A DNA stretch of 64,000 nt, taken from contig NZ_JADPIE010000001.1 in assembly GCF_015666175.1 (NCBI RefSeq), positions 1-64,000 of the forward strand. Direction: 5' to 3'. Positions within the stretch are counted from its first letter, which is position 1; each line of letters starts with the position of its first letter. The position numbers were made by a program, and so were the translations under genes. The notes under the pieces were generated by a model. That model saw nothing but the letters and a program-made list of their open reading frames with translations. It had not been told where the DNA came from and did not search any database. This DNA comes from Halonatronomonas betaini. Lineage in GTDB: Bacteria; Bacillota; Halanaerobiia; Halanaerobiales; Halarsenatibacteraceae. Of this stretch, positions 1 through 8,470 are shown in pieces.

Positions 1-165
1 TATATTACAGTTTGGGCCACTATGGGCACTTTTTTATTAAATTTTTAATTAGTTCAAGTTCATTTTACAATTAAGCAAAATAATTAATTTATATATTTAA
101 AAAATTAATTTTAAAAAATTATTTTATTAATATTAGAACTAATGCTAATCCTATCTGTACTTTTA

Positions 166-211
166 TAAAAAGCCTGTAAACCCTGTATTTTAAAGGTTTA
201 TAGGCTTTTTA
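166..211. terminator. bidirectional terminator hairpin
   Basis: A 16-bp inverted repeat (167-182 with 195-210) starts with a run of A and ends with a run of T, so it can terminate transcription in both directions. No gene is visible to its left; positions 1-165 are very AT-rich and hold nothing I can call. Confidence 0.8.
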
Positions 212-300
212 CATGTAAATTAATCAACCCCAAACGCTTTAACCTGTTAAATAGCTAATTGAATATCTTAATTATTTTATTAAAAATATTAATTTAATAC

Positions 301-329
301 TTGACAAATTTAATTTTTAGGTTTATAAT
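301..329 (+). promoter_or_regulatory. consensus sigma-A promoter of the small-peptide operon
   Basis: TTGACA at 301-306 and TATAAT at 324-329 are separated by 17 bases, a perfect consensus vegetative promoter. It lies about 25 bases before the ribosome binding site of the first 41-residue peptide gene, which argues that these tiny genes are really and strongly expressed. Confidence 0.88.
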
Positions 330-369
330 ATAGACAAATAGTAAAAATAAATTTAAGGAGGTGATCGAA

Positions 370-495
370 GTGGGTTTCCTAAACAATATTTTAAAGTTAG
401 ACAATAAAGAAATTAAACTGAAAGAAGATCACAGAGAAGATTTCTATCAGCAGCATGTTCAAGATTGTCTAAAGCAGGGTCAGAATTTTCTATAA
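370..495 (+). CDS. 41-residue hydrophilic peptide A
   Basis: A GTG-started gene of 41 codons with a strong AGGAGG site at 356-361, eight bases before the start. The product is charged, has no signal peptide or membrane segment, and carries the C-terminal pattern REDFYQQHVQDCLKQGQNFL. It is related to the next gene (shared pattern K-I-K-L, then an acidic stretch, then E-x-H-[IV]-Q-x-x-L-K and a final Q-x-[FIL]-F/L). I do not recognise the family. A decayed relic of the same gene lies at 11915-11986. Promoter, SD and terminator make expression likely; the function is unknown. Confidence 0.7.
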   Translation: MGFLNNILKLDNKEIKLKEDHREDFYQQHVQDCLKQGQNFL

Positions 496-526
496 TAAAA
501 ATATAAAAATTTAAGGAGTGATAAAT

Positions 527-652
527 ATGTTAAATATAATGAATCTATTTAATTTAAAAAGAGATGATAAGATTAAGCTAAACAACGGCGAAGACATTCG
601 AGAAGAGCATATCCAGAACGGCTTAAAGAATTATCAGGGTCAGATCTTTTAA
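527..652 (+). CDS. 41-residue hydrophilic peptide B, paralogue of peptide A
   Basis: ATG-started 41-codon gene 31 bases after peptide A, preceded by AAGGAGTG at 512-519. It begins MLNIMNLFNLKRDD and ends REEHIQNGLKNYQGQIF (shown in two parts), so it matches A in length and in its second half. Peptide A also begins with a similar short hydrophobic stretch (GFLNNILKL). A truncated relic beginning MLNIFNL sits at 12027-12059, in the same order behind a relic of A, so the pair is inherited as a unit. The two similar peptides could form a complex or be a two-peptide signal, but that is only a guess. Confidence 0.7.
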   Translation: MLNIMNLFNLKRDDKIKLNNGEDIREEHIQNGLKNYQGQIF

Positions 653-691
653 ATAAAAAGTTATCAGGAGGTGTTGTGAGATGATTAAGAT

Positions 692-757
692 ATGAAAACT
701 GGTCAGGTTCTAATAAAACTTGAGTCTAAGACAGCTAAATTAGTGAAAGATACTTAA
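692..757 (+). CDS. possible 21-residue peptide
   Basis: A short ATG frame (MKTGQVLIKLESKTAKLVKDT) lies between peptide B and the terminator. An AGGAGG at 666-671 precedes a four-codon frame at 681-695 (ATG ATT AAG ATA TGA) that overlaps this ATG, so translation might be coupled. It could equally be untranslated 3' RNA. No family recognised. Confidence 0.3.
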   Translation: MKTGQVLIKLESKTAKLVKDT

Positions 758-797
758 AGTCCCCTTAGTGATAAACTATCAAGGGGACTTTTTTTAT
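756..797 (+). terminator. terminator of the small-peptide operon
   Basis: AAAGTCCCCTT (756-766) pairs with AAGGGGACTTT (781-791), followed by a T run. It closes the transcription unit that starts at the 301-329 promoter. From here to 955 I see no further gene. Confidence 0.85.
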
Positions 798-955
798 TTG
801 GACTACAAATTTTATTGTTAGATTTTAATTATATAATCACTCTGGCTTGCCAGTTAAATTATTAATTCACCTAAATATATTGCTATCGATTATCAATAAT
901 GATACAATTGAACTACTAAAAATTTTGTAGAGTAATATTATACGAGGAGATATAA

Positions 956-1939
956 ATGGATATACTAATAGTAGATGATTCTGAAAGTATCAGGGTATTT
1001 CTTGAGCAAATTTTAAAGAGCTGTAATTATGACAGTTTAAGCTTTGCTACTGATGGCCAGGAAGCCCTTGCCATGGTAGATAAAAAGCTACAATCTGGTG
1101 AAGAATATGATTTAATATTATTAGATATTATTTTGCCTGAAATGAATGGTATTGAGATCTGCTCAATATTAAAAAAAGAATATAAACTAGATGAAGTTCC
1201 AATTATAATGGTCACAGGCAGAGAAGATAAGGAAACCTTAAAGAATGCCTTTGCCGCAGGGGCAATGGATTATATTACTAAGCCAATATCTACTGTAGAA
1301 TTAAAAGCAAGGGTACGGTCAGCTCTCAAGTTAAGGCAGGCTGTGAAAAAGAGAATAGCTAGAGAAAAAGAACTGGAGAAGTTAACAATAGAGCTTCAAA
1401 ATGCTAATAAAAAACTAAATAAATTAGCATCGATTGATGGGCTTACAGGGCTTTCTAATCGGAGATATTTCGATAAAGCTTTAGAAAAGGAAGCAGCAAG
1501 AATGGCAAGGGAAGATAAAAAGTTAGGCATACTAATGATTGATATTGATAACTTTAAAAATTATAACGATTTATATGGACATCAGGCAGGAGATGACTGT
1601 TTAAAAAAGGTAGCTTCAACTATCTCAGAGACTGTTTTTAGGCCAGGGGATTTAGCTGCTCGCTATGGCGGTGAAGAGTTCGTTGTGATTCTACCTGATA
1701 CTGATAGAGAAGGTATATATGAAGTGGCTGAAAGGATTAGACAGGCGATTGAAAATCTTGGGATTGAGCACAATGATTCCCCGGTAGCAGGTCATGTAAC
1801 TGTCAGTATTGGGGCAGCAGTTTCTAATCTTAAAAATAATGAGGACGGAGAAACTATAGTAAAATTAGCAGATGATGCTCTTTATCAGGCAAAAGAAAAT
1901 GGTAGAAACCAGACGGTTATTGCCAGTCAAAATAATTAG
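956..1939 (+). CDS. response regulator with diguanylate cyclase (GGDEF) output
   Basis: A phosphorylatable receiver domain (residues 1-120; acidic pocket D7/D8, phospho-acceptor D57, conserved K109 in TKP) is joined by a coiled-coil linker (125-158) to a GGDEF domain (160-325). The active site reads GGEEF (238-242), so it should make cyclic-di-GMP from two GTP; the RxxD inhibition site is present as R229-P-G-D232, five residues upstream. The domain order is that of PleD/WspR-like enzymes with one receiver. It is first in a three-gene phosphorelay operon with an HPt protein and a hybrid kinase. Its product could be read by the c-di-GMP riboswitch at 61 kb. Confidence 0.93.
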   Translation: MDILIVDDSESIRVFLEQILKSCNYDSLSFATDGQEALAMVDKKLQSGEEYDLILLDIILPEMNGIEICSILKKEYKLDEVPIIMVTGREDKETLKNAFAAGAMDYITKPISTVELKARVRSALKLRQAVKKRIAREKELEKLTIELQNANKKLNKLASIDGLTGLSNRRYFDKALEKEAARMAREDKKLGILMIDIDNFKNYNDLYGHQAGDDCLKKVASTISETVFRPGDLAARYGGEEFVVILPDTDREGIYEVAERIRQAIENLGIEHNDSPVAGHVTVSIGAAVSNLKNNEDGETIVKLADDALYQAKENGRNQTVIASQNN

Positions 1940-1950
1940 AGGTGATAATA

Positions 1951-2253
1951 ATGGAGAAAAAAGAAACCGTTGTTGTAGATTCTGACCTAAAAGGAATAAT
2001 TCCCCTATTCTTTAAGAATAGAGAATCAGATATTGAAGTTTTAAAAGAAAGTCTGGCCAATAAAAAATATGAAAAAATAGAACAGATTGGCCATCAGCTT
2101 AAAGGTGCCGGTGGAAGTTATGGCTTTGATTATATCAGTGAAATCGGTAAAAAGATTGAAGATCTGGCAAGTGAAAGTAATACTATAGAAATCAGGCAGT
2201 TAATCAACGAACTGGAATCTTATGTAAATACGGTTGAGATTTCTTATGACTGA
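1951..2253 (+). CDS. HPt histidine phosphotransfer protein
   Basis: A stand-alone HPt domain of 100 residues. The motif GHQLKGAGGSYGF places the phospho-acceptor at H48, followed by the usual glycine/small-residue turn. It should shuttle phosphate between the receiver domains of the hybrid kinase encoded next and the GGDEF response regulator encoded before. I start it at ATG 1951 rather than an in-frame GTG at 1942, because AGAGGTG (1938-1944) is correctly spaced only for the ATG. Its end overlaps the start of the kinase gene by eight bases, so the two are translationally coupled. Confidence 0.9.
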   Translation: MEKKETVVVDSDLKGIIPLFFKNRESDIEVLKESLANKKYEKIEQIGHQLKGAGGSYGFDYISEIGKKIEDLASESNTIEIRQLINELESYVNTVEISYD

Positions 2254-4642
2254 GAATTTAACCCTTGAGCAGCAATATGAAATAATTTTTAATAATACCA
2301 ATGATGCCATATTCTTATTAGATGTGGATAAAGATGATCAAATAAGATTTCTTAAGTTAAATAGAACCCATGAGGAATTAACAGGGCTTAAGACTGAAGA
2401 TATTAAAGGTAAAACACCGATTGAAGTCTTTGGAGAAGAATTTGGTAGTATCCTTGAAAAAAATTATCGATTATGTTTAAAGAAAAAAGAAAATATTAAA
2501 TATGAAGAGGAATTAGACCTGCCCAGGGGCAAAAAATACTGGTCGACATCATTATCACCAGTAATTCAAAATGGAAGAGTAGTCAAGATTGTTGGTACCG
2601 CAAGAGATATAACCAGCAGAAAAAAATCAGAAAAGCAGGTTAAAAAATTAAAGAATAGATTAGAGTTAGCTACCAGCAGTGCAGGTATCGGCATCTGGGA
2701 ATTAAACTTAAAAAGTGATGACCTTTACTGGAATGACAATATGTTTGAATTATATGAAATGGCGAAGGAAACTGAAAATAATCAGTATAAACAATGGGTA
2801 GATAATATCCATCCTGAGGATAGAGAAGCAACTAATAATAAATTTAAAAATGCAGTTAGTCAAAATAAAGATTATCAGGATGAATTTAGAGTCTTAACCC
2901 CTGCTGGAGAAATTAAATATATTAAAGCCTTTGGTAGGATCTTTACTGATTTTGAAACCTCAGATAAAATTATGGTCGGGATAAATTATGATATCACCCA
3001 GCAGAAAAAAGCTGAGAAAAGACGGAAAGAATACGCTAAAGAATTGGAGTTAAAGAATTTTGAACTGAAGCAGGCCCAGGAAGAGGCAGTTCAGGCTTCT
3101 AAGGCTAAATCTGAGTTCTTAGCAACAATGAGCCATGAAATTCGAACACCGATGAACTCAATTATTGGTATGGCTGAAATTTTATCTGATACAGATTTAA
3201 ATAATCAGCAAAAAAATTATCTTGAAATATTAATCAATGCCAGTGATAATTTATTGAACTTGATTAATGATATCCTTGATCTATCTAAGATAGAATCAGG
3301 AATGATCGAAATAGAAGAACTAGAATTTAGTTTAAATCAATTAACAGATTCTCTAGTAGATTTATTTGCCAAGCAGGCCTTTGATAAGGGGATAGAATTT
3401 CTCTACTTTATTGATAATGATGTACCTAAAAACTTGAAAGGACCTGCAAATAGGTTAAGACAGATTTTGATTAATTTATTAGGAAATGCAGTTAAATTTA
3501 CTGATGCAGGTGAAGTTGAGTTAAAAATATCTTTAGATAAATATATGAGCAAAAACCAGGATGACTTTGCAATTTTAGAATTCAAAGTAAGGGACACAGG
3601 GATCGGGATTAAGCCTGAAGATCAGAAAAAAATCTTTTCTAGCTTTACCCAGGTTGATTCCTCTAATACCCGGCAGTACGGGGGAACTGGCCTAGGACTT
3701 GCAATTTCAAAGAGATTAATAGAAATGATCGATGGCAGCCTGGAATTAGAAAGTACCTATGGAGAAGGCAGTACCTTTTCATTTAAAGTTCCCTTTAAAT
3801 TATCAAATGAAGATAACAAGATTTTTTCTACTTATAAAAACCTTGATCTTACCTCAAAAAGAATTTTGATTGTAGATGATAATAACACAAATTTAATGAT
3901 CCTTGATAAAAATCTAAGCTTTTTAAATGCTAGAATAGAAAAATTTCAGGATCCTGGGAAAGTTTTAGAACATCTAAAATCAGATCAGGATTATGATTTA
4001 ATAATAACTGACTTTTTTATGCCAGAAATTAATGGTTATCAGTTAGCAAAAATGATTAAAGAAGATTTGAAGCTGATTAATATACCAATAATCATGCTGA
4101 CATCTGATTACGAACAAGAATACCAGTATACTAATTTTGAAAAATATTTAAATATAAAAATAACAAAGCCAGTAAAAAGACAGGCATTGTATAATTCTAT
4201 CTGTGAGGTTTTGTCCTGCGAGATAAAATCACCAGAGAAAAAAGAAGCTAAAAAGAATATAGTTAATTCAAATAAAAAATTAAGTATTTTATTAGCAGAA
4301 GATAATCCAGACAACAGGACATTGATTGAATTATATATGAAAAAGACTGGCGATGACTTAATAATTGCTACTAATGGCCAGGAGGCAATCGATCAATTTA
4401 AAGAAAATAAAGTTGATTTAATTTTAATGGATATTCAAATGCCAGAAGTAGATGGTTATCAGGCCCTAAAAAGGATCAGAAAGTTAGAAAGAGATAGAGA
4501 GAATCTAACCCCAATTATTGCCCTGACAGCATATGCCTTAGATAATGAAGTTGAAAAATCTTTAGCTGCAGGCTTCAATGATCACCTGGCTAAACCAATA
4601 AAGAAAAATCTATTATTTAAGACAATAGATAATTATCGCTAA
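2246..4642 (+). CDS. hybrid sensor histidine kinase, PAS-PAS-HisKA-HATPase-REC-REC
   Basis: A cytoplasmic sensor kinase of about 798 residues without membrane segments. Two PAS domains (about 10-125 and 140-255) are followed by a coiled coil, the HisKA dimerisation domain with phospho-acceptor H297 (SHEIRTPMN), and an ATPase domain with N-box (NLLGNAVKFT), DTGIGI and GGTGLGL motifs. Two receivers follow: the first (from about 537) has TDFFMPE with D588, the second (from about 678) has MDIQMPE with D728. With the HPt protein and the GGDEF regulator it forms a complete phosphorelay. ATG 2246 is chosen over an in-frame TTG at 2234. The signal sensed is unknown. Confidence 0.92.
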   Translation: MTENLTLEQQYEIIFNNTNDAIFLLDVDKDDQIRFLKLNRTHEELTGLKTEDIKGKTPIEVFGEEFGSILEKNYRLCLKKKENIKYEEELDLPRGKKYWSTSLSPVIQNGRVVKIVGTARDITSRKKSEKQVKKLKNRLELATSSAGIGIWELNLKSDDLYWNDNMFELYEMAKETENNQYKQWVDNIHPEDREATNNKFKNAVSQNKDYQDEFRVLTPAGEIKYIKAFGRIFTDFETSDKIMVGINYDITQQKKAEKRRKEYAKELELKNFELKQAQEEAVQASKAKSEFLATMSHEIRTPMNSIIGMAEILSDTDLNNQQKNYLEILINASDNLLNLINDILDLSKIESGMIEIEELEFSLNQLTDSLVDLFAKQAFDKGIEFLYFIDNDVPKNLKGPANRLRQILINLLGNAVKFTDAGEVELKISLDKYMSKNQDDFAILEFKVRDTGIGIKPEDQKKIFSSFTQVDSSNTRQYGGTGLGLAISKRLIEMIDGSLELESTYGEGSTFSFKVPFKLSNEDNKIFSTYKNLDLTSKRILIVDDNNTNLMILDKNLSFLNARIEKFQDPGKVLEHLKSDQDYDLIITDFFMPEINGYQLAKMIKEDLKLINIPIIMLTSDYEQEYQYTNFEKYLNIKITKPVKRQALYNSICEVLSCEIKSPEKKEAKKNIVNSNKKLSILLAEDNPDNRTLIELYMKKTGDDLIIATNGQEAIDQFKENKVDLILMDIQMPEVDGYQALKRIRKLERDRENLTPIIALTAYALDNEVEKSLAAGFNDHLAKPIKKNLLFKTIDNYR

Positions 4643-4677
4643 AATTTAAACTACATCAAAAGTTCTCTAAACCCTTG

Positions 4678-4709
4678 CGGTCAGGCTTAAAAAGCCCTGG
4701 CCGTTTTTA
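4678..4709 (+). terminator. terminator after the phosphorelay operon
   Basis: CGGTCAGG pairs with CCTGGCCG (one wobble, one bulge lower in the stem) and is followed by TTTTTAT. It separates the kinase operon from the Pho-box promoter. Confidence 0.72.
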
Positions 4710-4724
4710 TATTAGGCCAGGTTT

Positions 4725-4795
4725 TTAACATTTAATTAACAATTTGTTAACAAATACGAAATCTTATTGAAACATTAAGATGAAATAATTATAAG
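4725..4795 (+). promoter_or_regulatory. Pho box (three TTAACA repeats) and promoter of the phn-type operon
   Basis: Three exact TTAACA hexamers start at 4725, 4736 and 4747, a perfect 11-base period, which matches the known PhoP-binding consensus of Bacillus (TT[ATC]ACA direct repeats). Fourteen bases downstream lies TTGAAA (4767-4772), 17 bases, then TATAAG (4790-4795). The arrangement predicts activation by phosphorylated PhoP on phosphate starvation. A second, less perfect box is at 8387-8425. Confidence 0.85.
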
Positions 4796-4834
4796 TGAAA
4801 TAAGAAAAACAAAACTAATTGGAGGTATTAATTG

Positions 4835-5791
4835 ATGAAAAAATTTGGTGGAATATTTACAGTTTTAGTTCTTTCAGTTCTAATTTTTACTGGCGTTGTT
4901 ATTGCAGAACAGGTAGATCATGGTGACCTGGCAGAAGGTTTTGTTGATTATGATGGTGATTTAGTTGCTGATGTCCCTGCTGATGAGTCAGAATGGATTA
5001 ATCCAGACCAAATAATTTTTTCCTACACACCAGTTGAAGAACCATCAGTTTATAAAACCGCCTGGTCAGATTTTTTAGATCATCTGGCTGAAGTAACTGG
5101 CAAAGAAGTTATGTTTTATGCAGTTGAAAACTATGCTGCTCAGTTAGAAGCTTTAAGGGCTGGTAGAATTCATATTGCTGGGGTTAATACAGGAAGTGTT
5201 CCTTTTGCTGTAAATACTGCAGGAGTTGTCCCCTTTGCAATGATGGCAAATGAGGATGGCAGTTTTGGTTATGAAATGGAAGTTATTACCCAAAAAGATA
5301 GTGAACTGGAAGGTTTAGAGGATCTTGAAGGCAAGACAGTTGCCTTTGTTTCTCAGACATCTAACTCAGGATTTAAAGCTCCTTCTGCAATTTTAAAATC
5401 TGAAATGGGCTTTGAAGCAGGCGAAGACTATGAAACAACATTTAGTGGCCGTCATGATAACTCAATTATGGGTGTCTATAATGGAGATTATGAAGTTGCA
5501 GCAATTGCAAACTCAGTTATGAATAGAATGGCTGCCAATGGAGCAATTGATACTTCAGAAATAAAGACAATTTATAAATCTCAGACCTTTCCAACTACAG
5601 CTTACACATATGTCAATAACCTGCATCCAGGCTTAGCACAAGAAATCAAAAAAGCTTTCATGACCTTTGACTGGGAAGATACAAGCTTAGATGAAGAATT
5701 TAGTGAAGATAAGTTTATTCCAATAGATTATAAGACATACTGGGAAGTAATTAGAACTATTGATAAGGCAAATGGAGTAGAATACAAGTAA
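4835..5791 (+). CDS. phnD: phosphate/phosphite/phosphonate ABC transporter substrate-binding protein
   Basis: A 318-residue exported binding protein of the PhnD/PtxB (phosphonate_BD) family: a signal peptide (about residues 1-26, ending VIA before EQ) without a lipobox cysteine, then the family stretch around AAQLEALRAGRIHIAG and the second-lobe stretch SQTSNSGFKAPSAI. It would capture an oxyanion such as phosphite, a phosphonate or phosphate outside the membrane for the ATPase and two permeases downstream. I start it at ATG 4835, eight bases after GGAGGT, not the adjacent TTG. No C-P lyase or phosphite dehydrogenase is nearby, so the substrate cannot be named; the Pho box says it is a phosphorus source. 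Confidence 0.88.
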   Translation: MKKFGGIFTVLVLSVLIFTGVVIAEQVDHGDLAEGFVDYDGDLVADVPADESEWINPDQIIFSYTPVEEPSVYKTAWSDFLDHLAEVTGKEVMFYAVENYAAQLEALRAGRIHIAGVNTGSVPFAVNTAGVVPFAMMANEDGSFGYEMEVITQKDSELEGLEDLEGKTVAFVSQTSNSGFKAPSAILKSEMGFEAGEDYETTFSGRHDNSIMGVYNGDYEVAAIANSVMNRMAANGAIDTSEIKTIYKSQTFPTTAYTYVNNLHPGLAQEIKKAFMTFDWEDTSLDEEFSEDKFIPIDYKTYWEVIRTIDKANGVEYK

Positions 5792-5818
5792 TTATTAATT
5801 AAAAACTATCTGATTTTA

Positions 5819-5855
5819 GTTGCCGGATGCCTTACCTCTTAGGGTATCCGGTAAC
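5819..5855 (+). terminator. intra-operon hairpin between binding protein and ATPase genes
   Basis: GTTGCCGGATGCC (5819-5831) pairs with the GGTATCCGGTAAC segment ending at 5855, with two G-U wobbles. There is no T run, so it is probably an RNA-stabilising or partial-termination hairpin, which would favour the binding protein over the downstream genes. Confidence 0.6.
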
Positions 5856-5878
5856 CTTAATATAGAAAGGGGAAAATT

Positions 5879-6739
5879 ATGCTTGAGATTAATGGTTTGC
5901 ATAAAGAATATCCAGGAGGAGATTTAGCTCTTCGTGGTGTTAACATTAAATTAAATAAAGGAGAAATTACAGCAGTAATCGGTCCATCTGGTGCCGGCAA
6001 ATCCACATTAATTCGCTGTATTAATCGCTTAGTTGAGCCAACAGCTGGAGATATAGTTCTTCAGAATCAAAACATTAAAGAGCTAGACAAAAAGGAACTT
6101 AAGAATAAAAGAAGAGAAATCGGGATGATTTTTCAGGAATATGCCTTAGTAGAAAGATTAACTGTAATGGAAAATGTTTTATCAGGCAGGCTTGGATATG
6201 TGTCTTTCTGGAGAGCCTGGCTCAGGAAATTTCCTCAGAAAGATATTAATCAGGCGTATCAACTCTTAAAAAGATTAGGTTTAAAAGATCATGTCACTAA
6301 AAGAGCCGATCAACTTTCAGGAGGCCAGAGACAGAGAGTTGGTATAGCTAGAGCTTTAATTCAAGACCCAAAACTTCTATTAGTTGATGAACCAACTGCC
6401 AGCCTTGATCCTAAAACTTCAAGACAGATCATGCGCTTAATTACTGAATTAGCCAGAGAAAGAGAACTTGCAGCTTTAATCAATATCCATGATGTCAGTT
6501 TGGCTAAAGAATATGTTAGTAGAATAATTGGGATGAGACAGGGTGAAATTGTATTCGATGGTAGCCCTGCAGAATTAAATAAGAAAACACTGACTACTAT
6601 TTATGGAGAAGAAGATTGGGAAAAATTAAGTGAAGATGATGATGACAGTAATGATGACGAAAGAGCTCAACAAGGGGGTAATGATATTGTTGACGAAGAA
6701 CAACGAAGATTACACCTGGCAGCGTCCTCGTCTAATTAA
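5879..6739 (+). CDS. phnC: PhnC-type ABC transporter ATPase
   Basis: The ATP-hydrolysing subunit of the importer: Walker [10 protein letters not shown] (35-43), Q-loop [15 protein letters not shown], signature [15 protein letters not shown], Walker B LLLVDEP and H-loop NIHDV. Homologues are near 250 residues; this one has an extra acidic tail of about 35 residues ([11 protein letters not shown] and beyond) that overlaps the start of the permease gene by 59 bases. The tail could be a recent read-through or a genuine acidic extension. Start ATG with AAGGGG upstream. Confidence 0.92.
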   Translation: MLEINGLHKEYPGGDLALRGVNIKLNKGEITAVIGPSGAGKSTLIRCINRLVEPTAGDIVLQNQNIKELDKKELKNKRREIGMIFQEYALVERLTVMENVLSGRLGYVSFWRAWLRKFPQKDINQAYQLLKRLGLKDHVTKRADQLSGGQRQRVGIARALIQDPKLLLVDEPTASLDPKTSRQIMRLITELARERELAALINIHDVSLAKEYVSRIIGMRQGEIVFDGSPAELNKKTLTTIYGEEDWEKLSEDDDDSNDDERAQQGGNDIVDEEQRRLHLAASSSN

Positions 6740-7496
6740 AAGTAAAAATTTACGATATTTAATTTTTTCATTGCTTACTGCATATTTAATTTTAACTTTT
6801 ATTTCATTAAGGATTGATCCCCAGCGGATCTTACTGGGCTTGAGTAGAAGCCAGAGTTACTTTGCAGATTTTCTAAGACCAGATTTTTTCTCCAGGGGCA
6901 GCTCTATTATTGATGGTATTTTAGAAAGTTTAACAATGACCTATATTGCAACAGTATTTGGAGTTATAATTTCTATTCCCTTTGCCTTTGGGGCAGCTGA
7001 AAATATTTCCCCTAAACCAATTTATTATATTTCCCGGGCAGTAATTGTAATTTCAAGAAGTTTTCAAGAAGTTGTTATTGCCATCTTTTTTGTAGTAATC
7101 ATTGGTTTTGGACCAATGGCTGGAGTTTTAACACTTACCTTTAGCAGTATTGGGTTTATAGCTAAACTTTTAGCAGAAGAAATTGAAGATATAAATTGGA
7201 GCCAGGTAGAGGCTATAAAAGCTACCGGTGCCTCCTGGCCAAAATTAATGAACTATGCAATTATTCCCCAGGTGCTGCCCCGGTTTATAGGTCTGGTAGT
7301 TTATAGACTTGACATAAATTTTAGAGCATCAGCTGTAATAGGAGTCGTCGGGGCTGGTGGAATTGGCACAACTTTAAATGCTGCTTTTGACCGTTATGAA
7401 TTTGACTCAGCCTCAGCAATTTTAATAGTAATGATTGCAATTGTAATGCTAGGAGAATTATTTTCTTCTTTTATAAGAAAAAAAGTTAATGAGTAA
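6681..7496 (+). CDS. phnE: PhnE-type ABC transporter permease, first copy
   Basis: An inner-membrane channel subunit of about 271 residues with an N-terminal segment ([18 protein letters not shown]) and a five- to six-helix permease core. The ATPase-coupling EAA loop is visible as [21 protein letters not shown]. The preferred start is ATG 6681 behind GGGGG, inside the phnC reading frame; the frame stays open further upstream but that part ([13 protein letters not shown]) is only the phnC acidic tail read out of frame. It should pair with the second permease as a heterodimer. Confidence 0.88.
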   Translation: MILLTKNNEDYTWQRPRLIKSKNLRYLIFSLLTAYLILTFISLRIDPQRILLGLSRSQSYFADFLRPDFFSRGSSIIDGILESLTMTYIATVFGVIISIPFAFGAAENISPKPIYYISRAVIVISRSFQEVVIAIFFVVIIGFGPMAGVLTLTFSSIGFIAKLLAEEIEDINWSQVEAIKATGASWPKLMNYAIIPQVLPRFIGLVVYRLDINFRASAVIGVVGAGGIGTTLNAAFDRYEFDSASAILIVMIAIVMLGELFSSFIRKKVNE

Positions 7497-7526
7497 GGGA
7501 TTATTTAAATTGAAAGGAGTTTTAAA

Positions 7527-8327
7527 ATGTCGAGTAATGATTATAACTGGCAACTAAAGGGGATTAGCCGAGTATTAAAAGAATTATTATTCTGGGCAGC
7601 AGGAATCTGGCTTTTTATTTATTGCTGGAACATACTATCAGCCCGGACCATGTGGCCCTTTGTATATGATGGAGCAGAACAGGCTTCCAAATTATTATTT
7701 AGAATGTTTCCACCAAATTGGCCTTATTTTTTTGAACTTTTACGGCCAATCTGGGATACAATTACAATAGCTACTATTGGAACACTGGCAGCAGTAATAT
7801 TTTCATTATTTGTTGCTTATCTAGCAGCCGAAAATACAACCCCCCACCCAACTTTAAGGTATTTTGCTCTTTTAATAATTGTAACATCTAGATCTGTTAG
7901 TTCATTAATCTGGGCAATTATACTTGTAATAATTTTAGGTCCAGGTGTTCTGGCAGGTATAATAGCTATTTCATTTAGATCAATTGGTTTTGTCTCGAAA
8001 TTGCTCTATGAAAGCATAGAAGAGATAGATAAAAACCAGGTAGAGGCAGTTGCGGCAACAGGAGCATCCAAGTTTTCTACTCTGATTTATTCAGTAGTTC
8101 CTCAGGTATTTCCTACTTTTATTGGGACATCAATCTATCGCTGGGATATAAATATTAGAGAATCTACAGTAGTCGGACTTGTTGGAGCTAGAGGCATAGG
8201 CCTGCAGTTAAATGAAGCAATCTTAGGTCTTAAATGGCCAGATGCAATAATTATTTTTATGATGATTTTATCTTTAGTTTTATTTTCAGAATTCTTCTCT
8301 GCCAGGATCAGAAAGATCATCATTTAA
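7527..8327 (+). CDS. phnE: PhnE-type ABC transporter permease, second copy
   Basis: A second 266-residue permease 30 bases after the first, with AAAGGAG before its ATG. It has an N-terminal membrane anchor (LLFWAAGIWLFIYCW), several more hydrophobic helices, and the EAA loop EAVAATGASKFSTLIYSVVPQ. Two different permeases with one ATPase and one binding protein is a common PhnCDE1E2 arrangement in Firmicutes. Followed by about 60 bases without an obvious terminator and then the second Pho box. Confidence 0.9.
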   Translation: MSSNDYNWQLKGISRVLKELLFWAAGIWLFIYCWNILSARTMWPFVYDGAEQASKLLFRMFPPNWPYFFELLRPIWDTITIATIGTLAAVIFSLFVAYLAAENTTPHPTLRYFALLIIVTSRSVSSLIWAIILVIILGPGVLAGIIAISFRSIGFVSKLLYESIEEIDKNQVEAVAATGASKFSTLIYSVVPQVFPTFIGTSIYRWDINIRESTVVGLVGARGIGLQLNEAILGLKWPDAIIIFMMILSLVLFSEFFSARIRKIII

Positions 8328-8386
8328 TTATAACCCATATATAGATTAAAAAAATTGAAAACTTGTTCAATAGCTGAAACCATTAT

Positions 8387-8440
8387 TTAACATTATGTTA
8401 ACACCAATTAAATATAAGCGTAACATTAATAGGTTATAAT
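8387..8440 (+). promoter_or_regulatory. second Pho box and promoter
   Basis: TTAACA at 8387 and 8398 are 11 bases apart; further degenerate hexamers follow in near phase (TTAAAT at 8408, GTAACA at 8420). TATAAT lies at 8435-8440 with no good -35, as expected of an activator-dependent promoter. It would place the PHP phosphatase and DUF47 genes in the same phosphate-starvation regulon as the transporter. Confidence 0.7.
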
Positions 8441-8470
8441 AAAATCAAGATAAAAAGGAGGTAGATTAAA

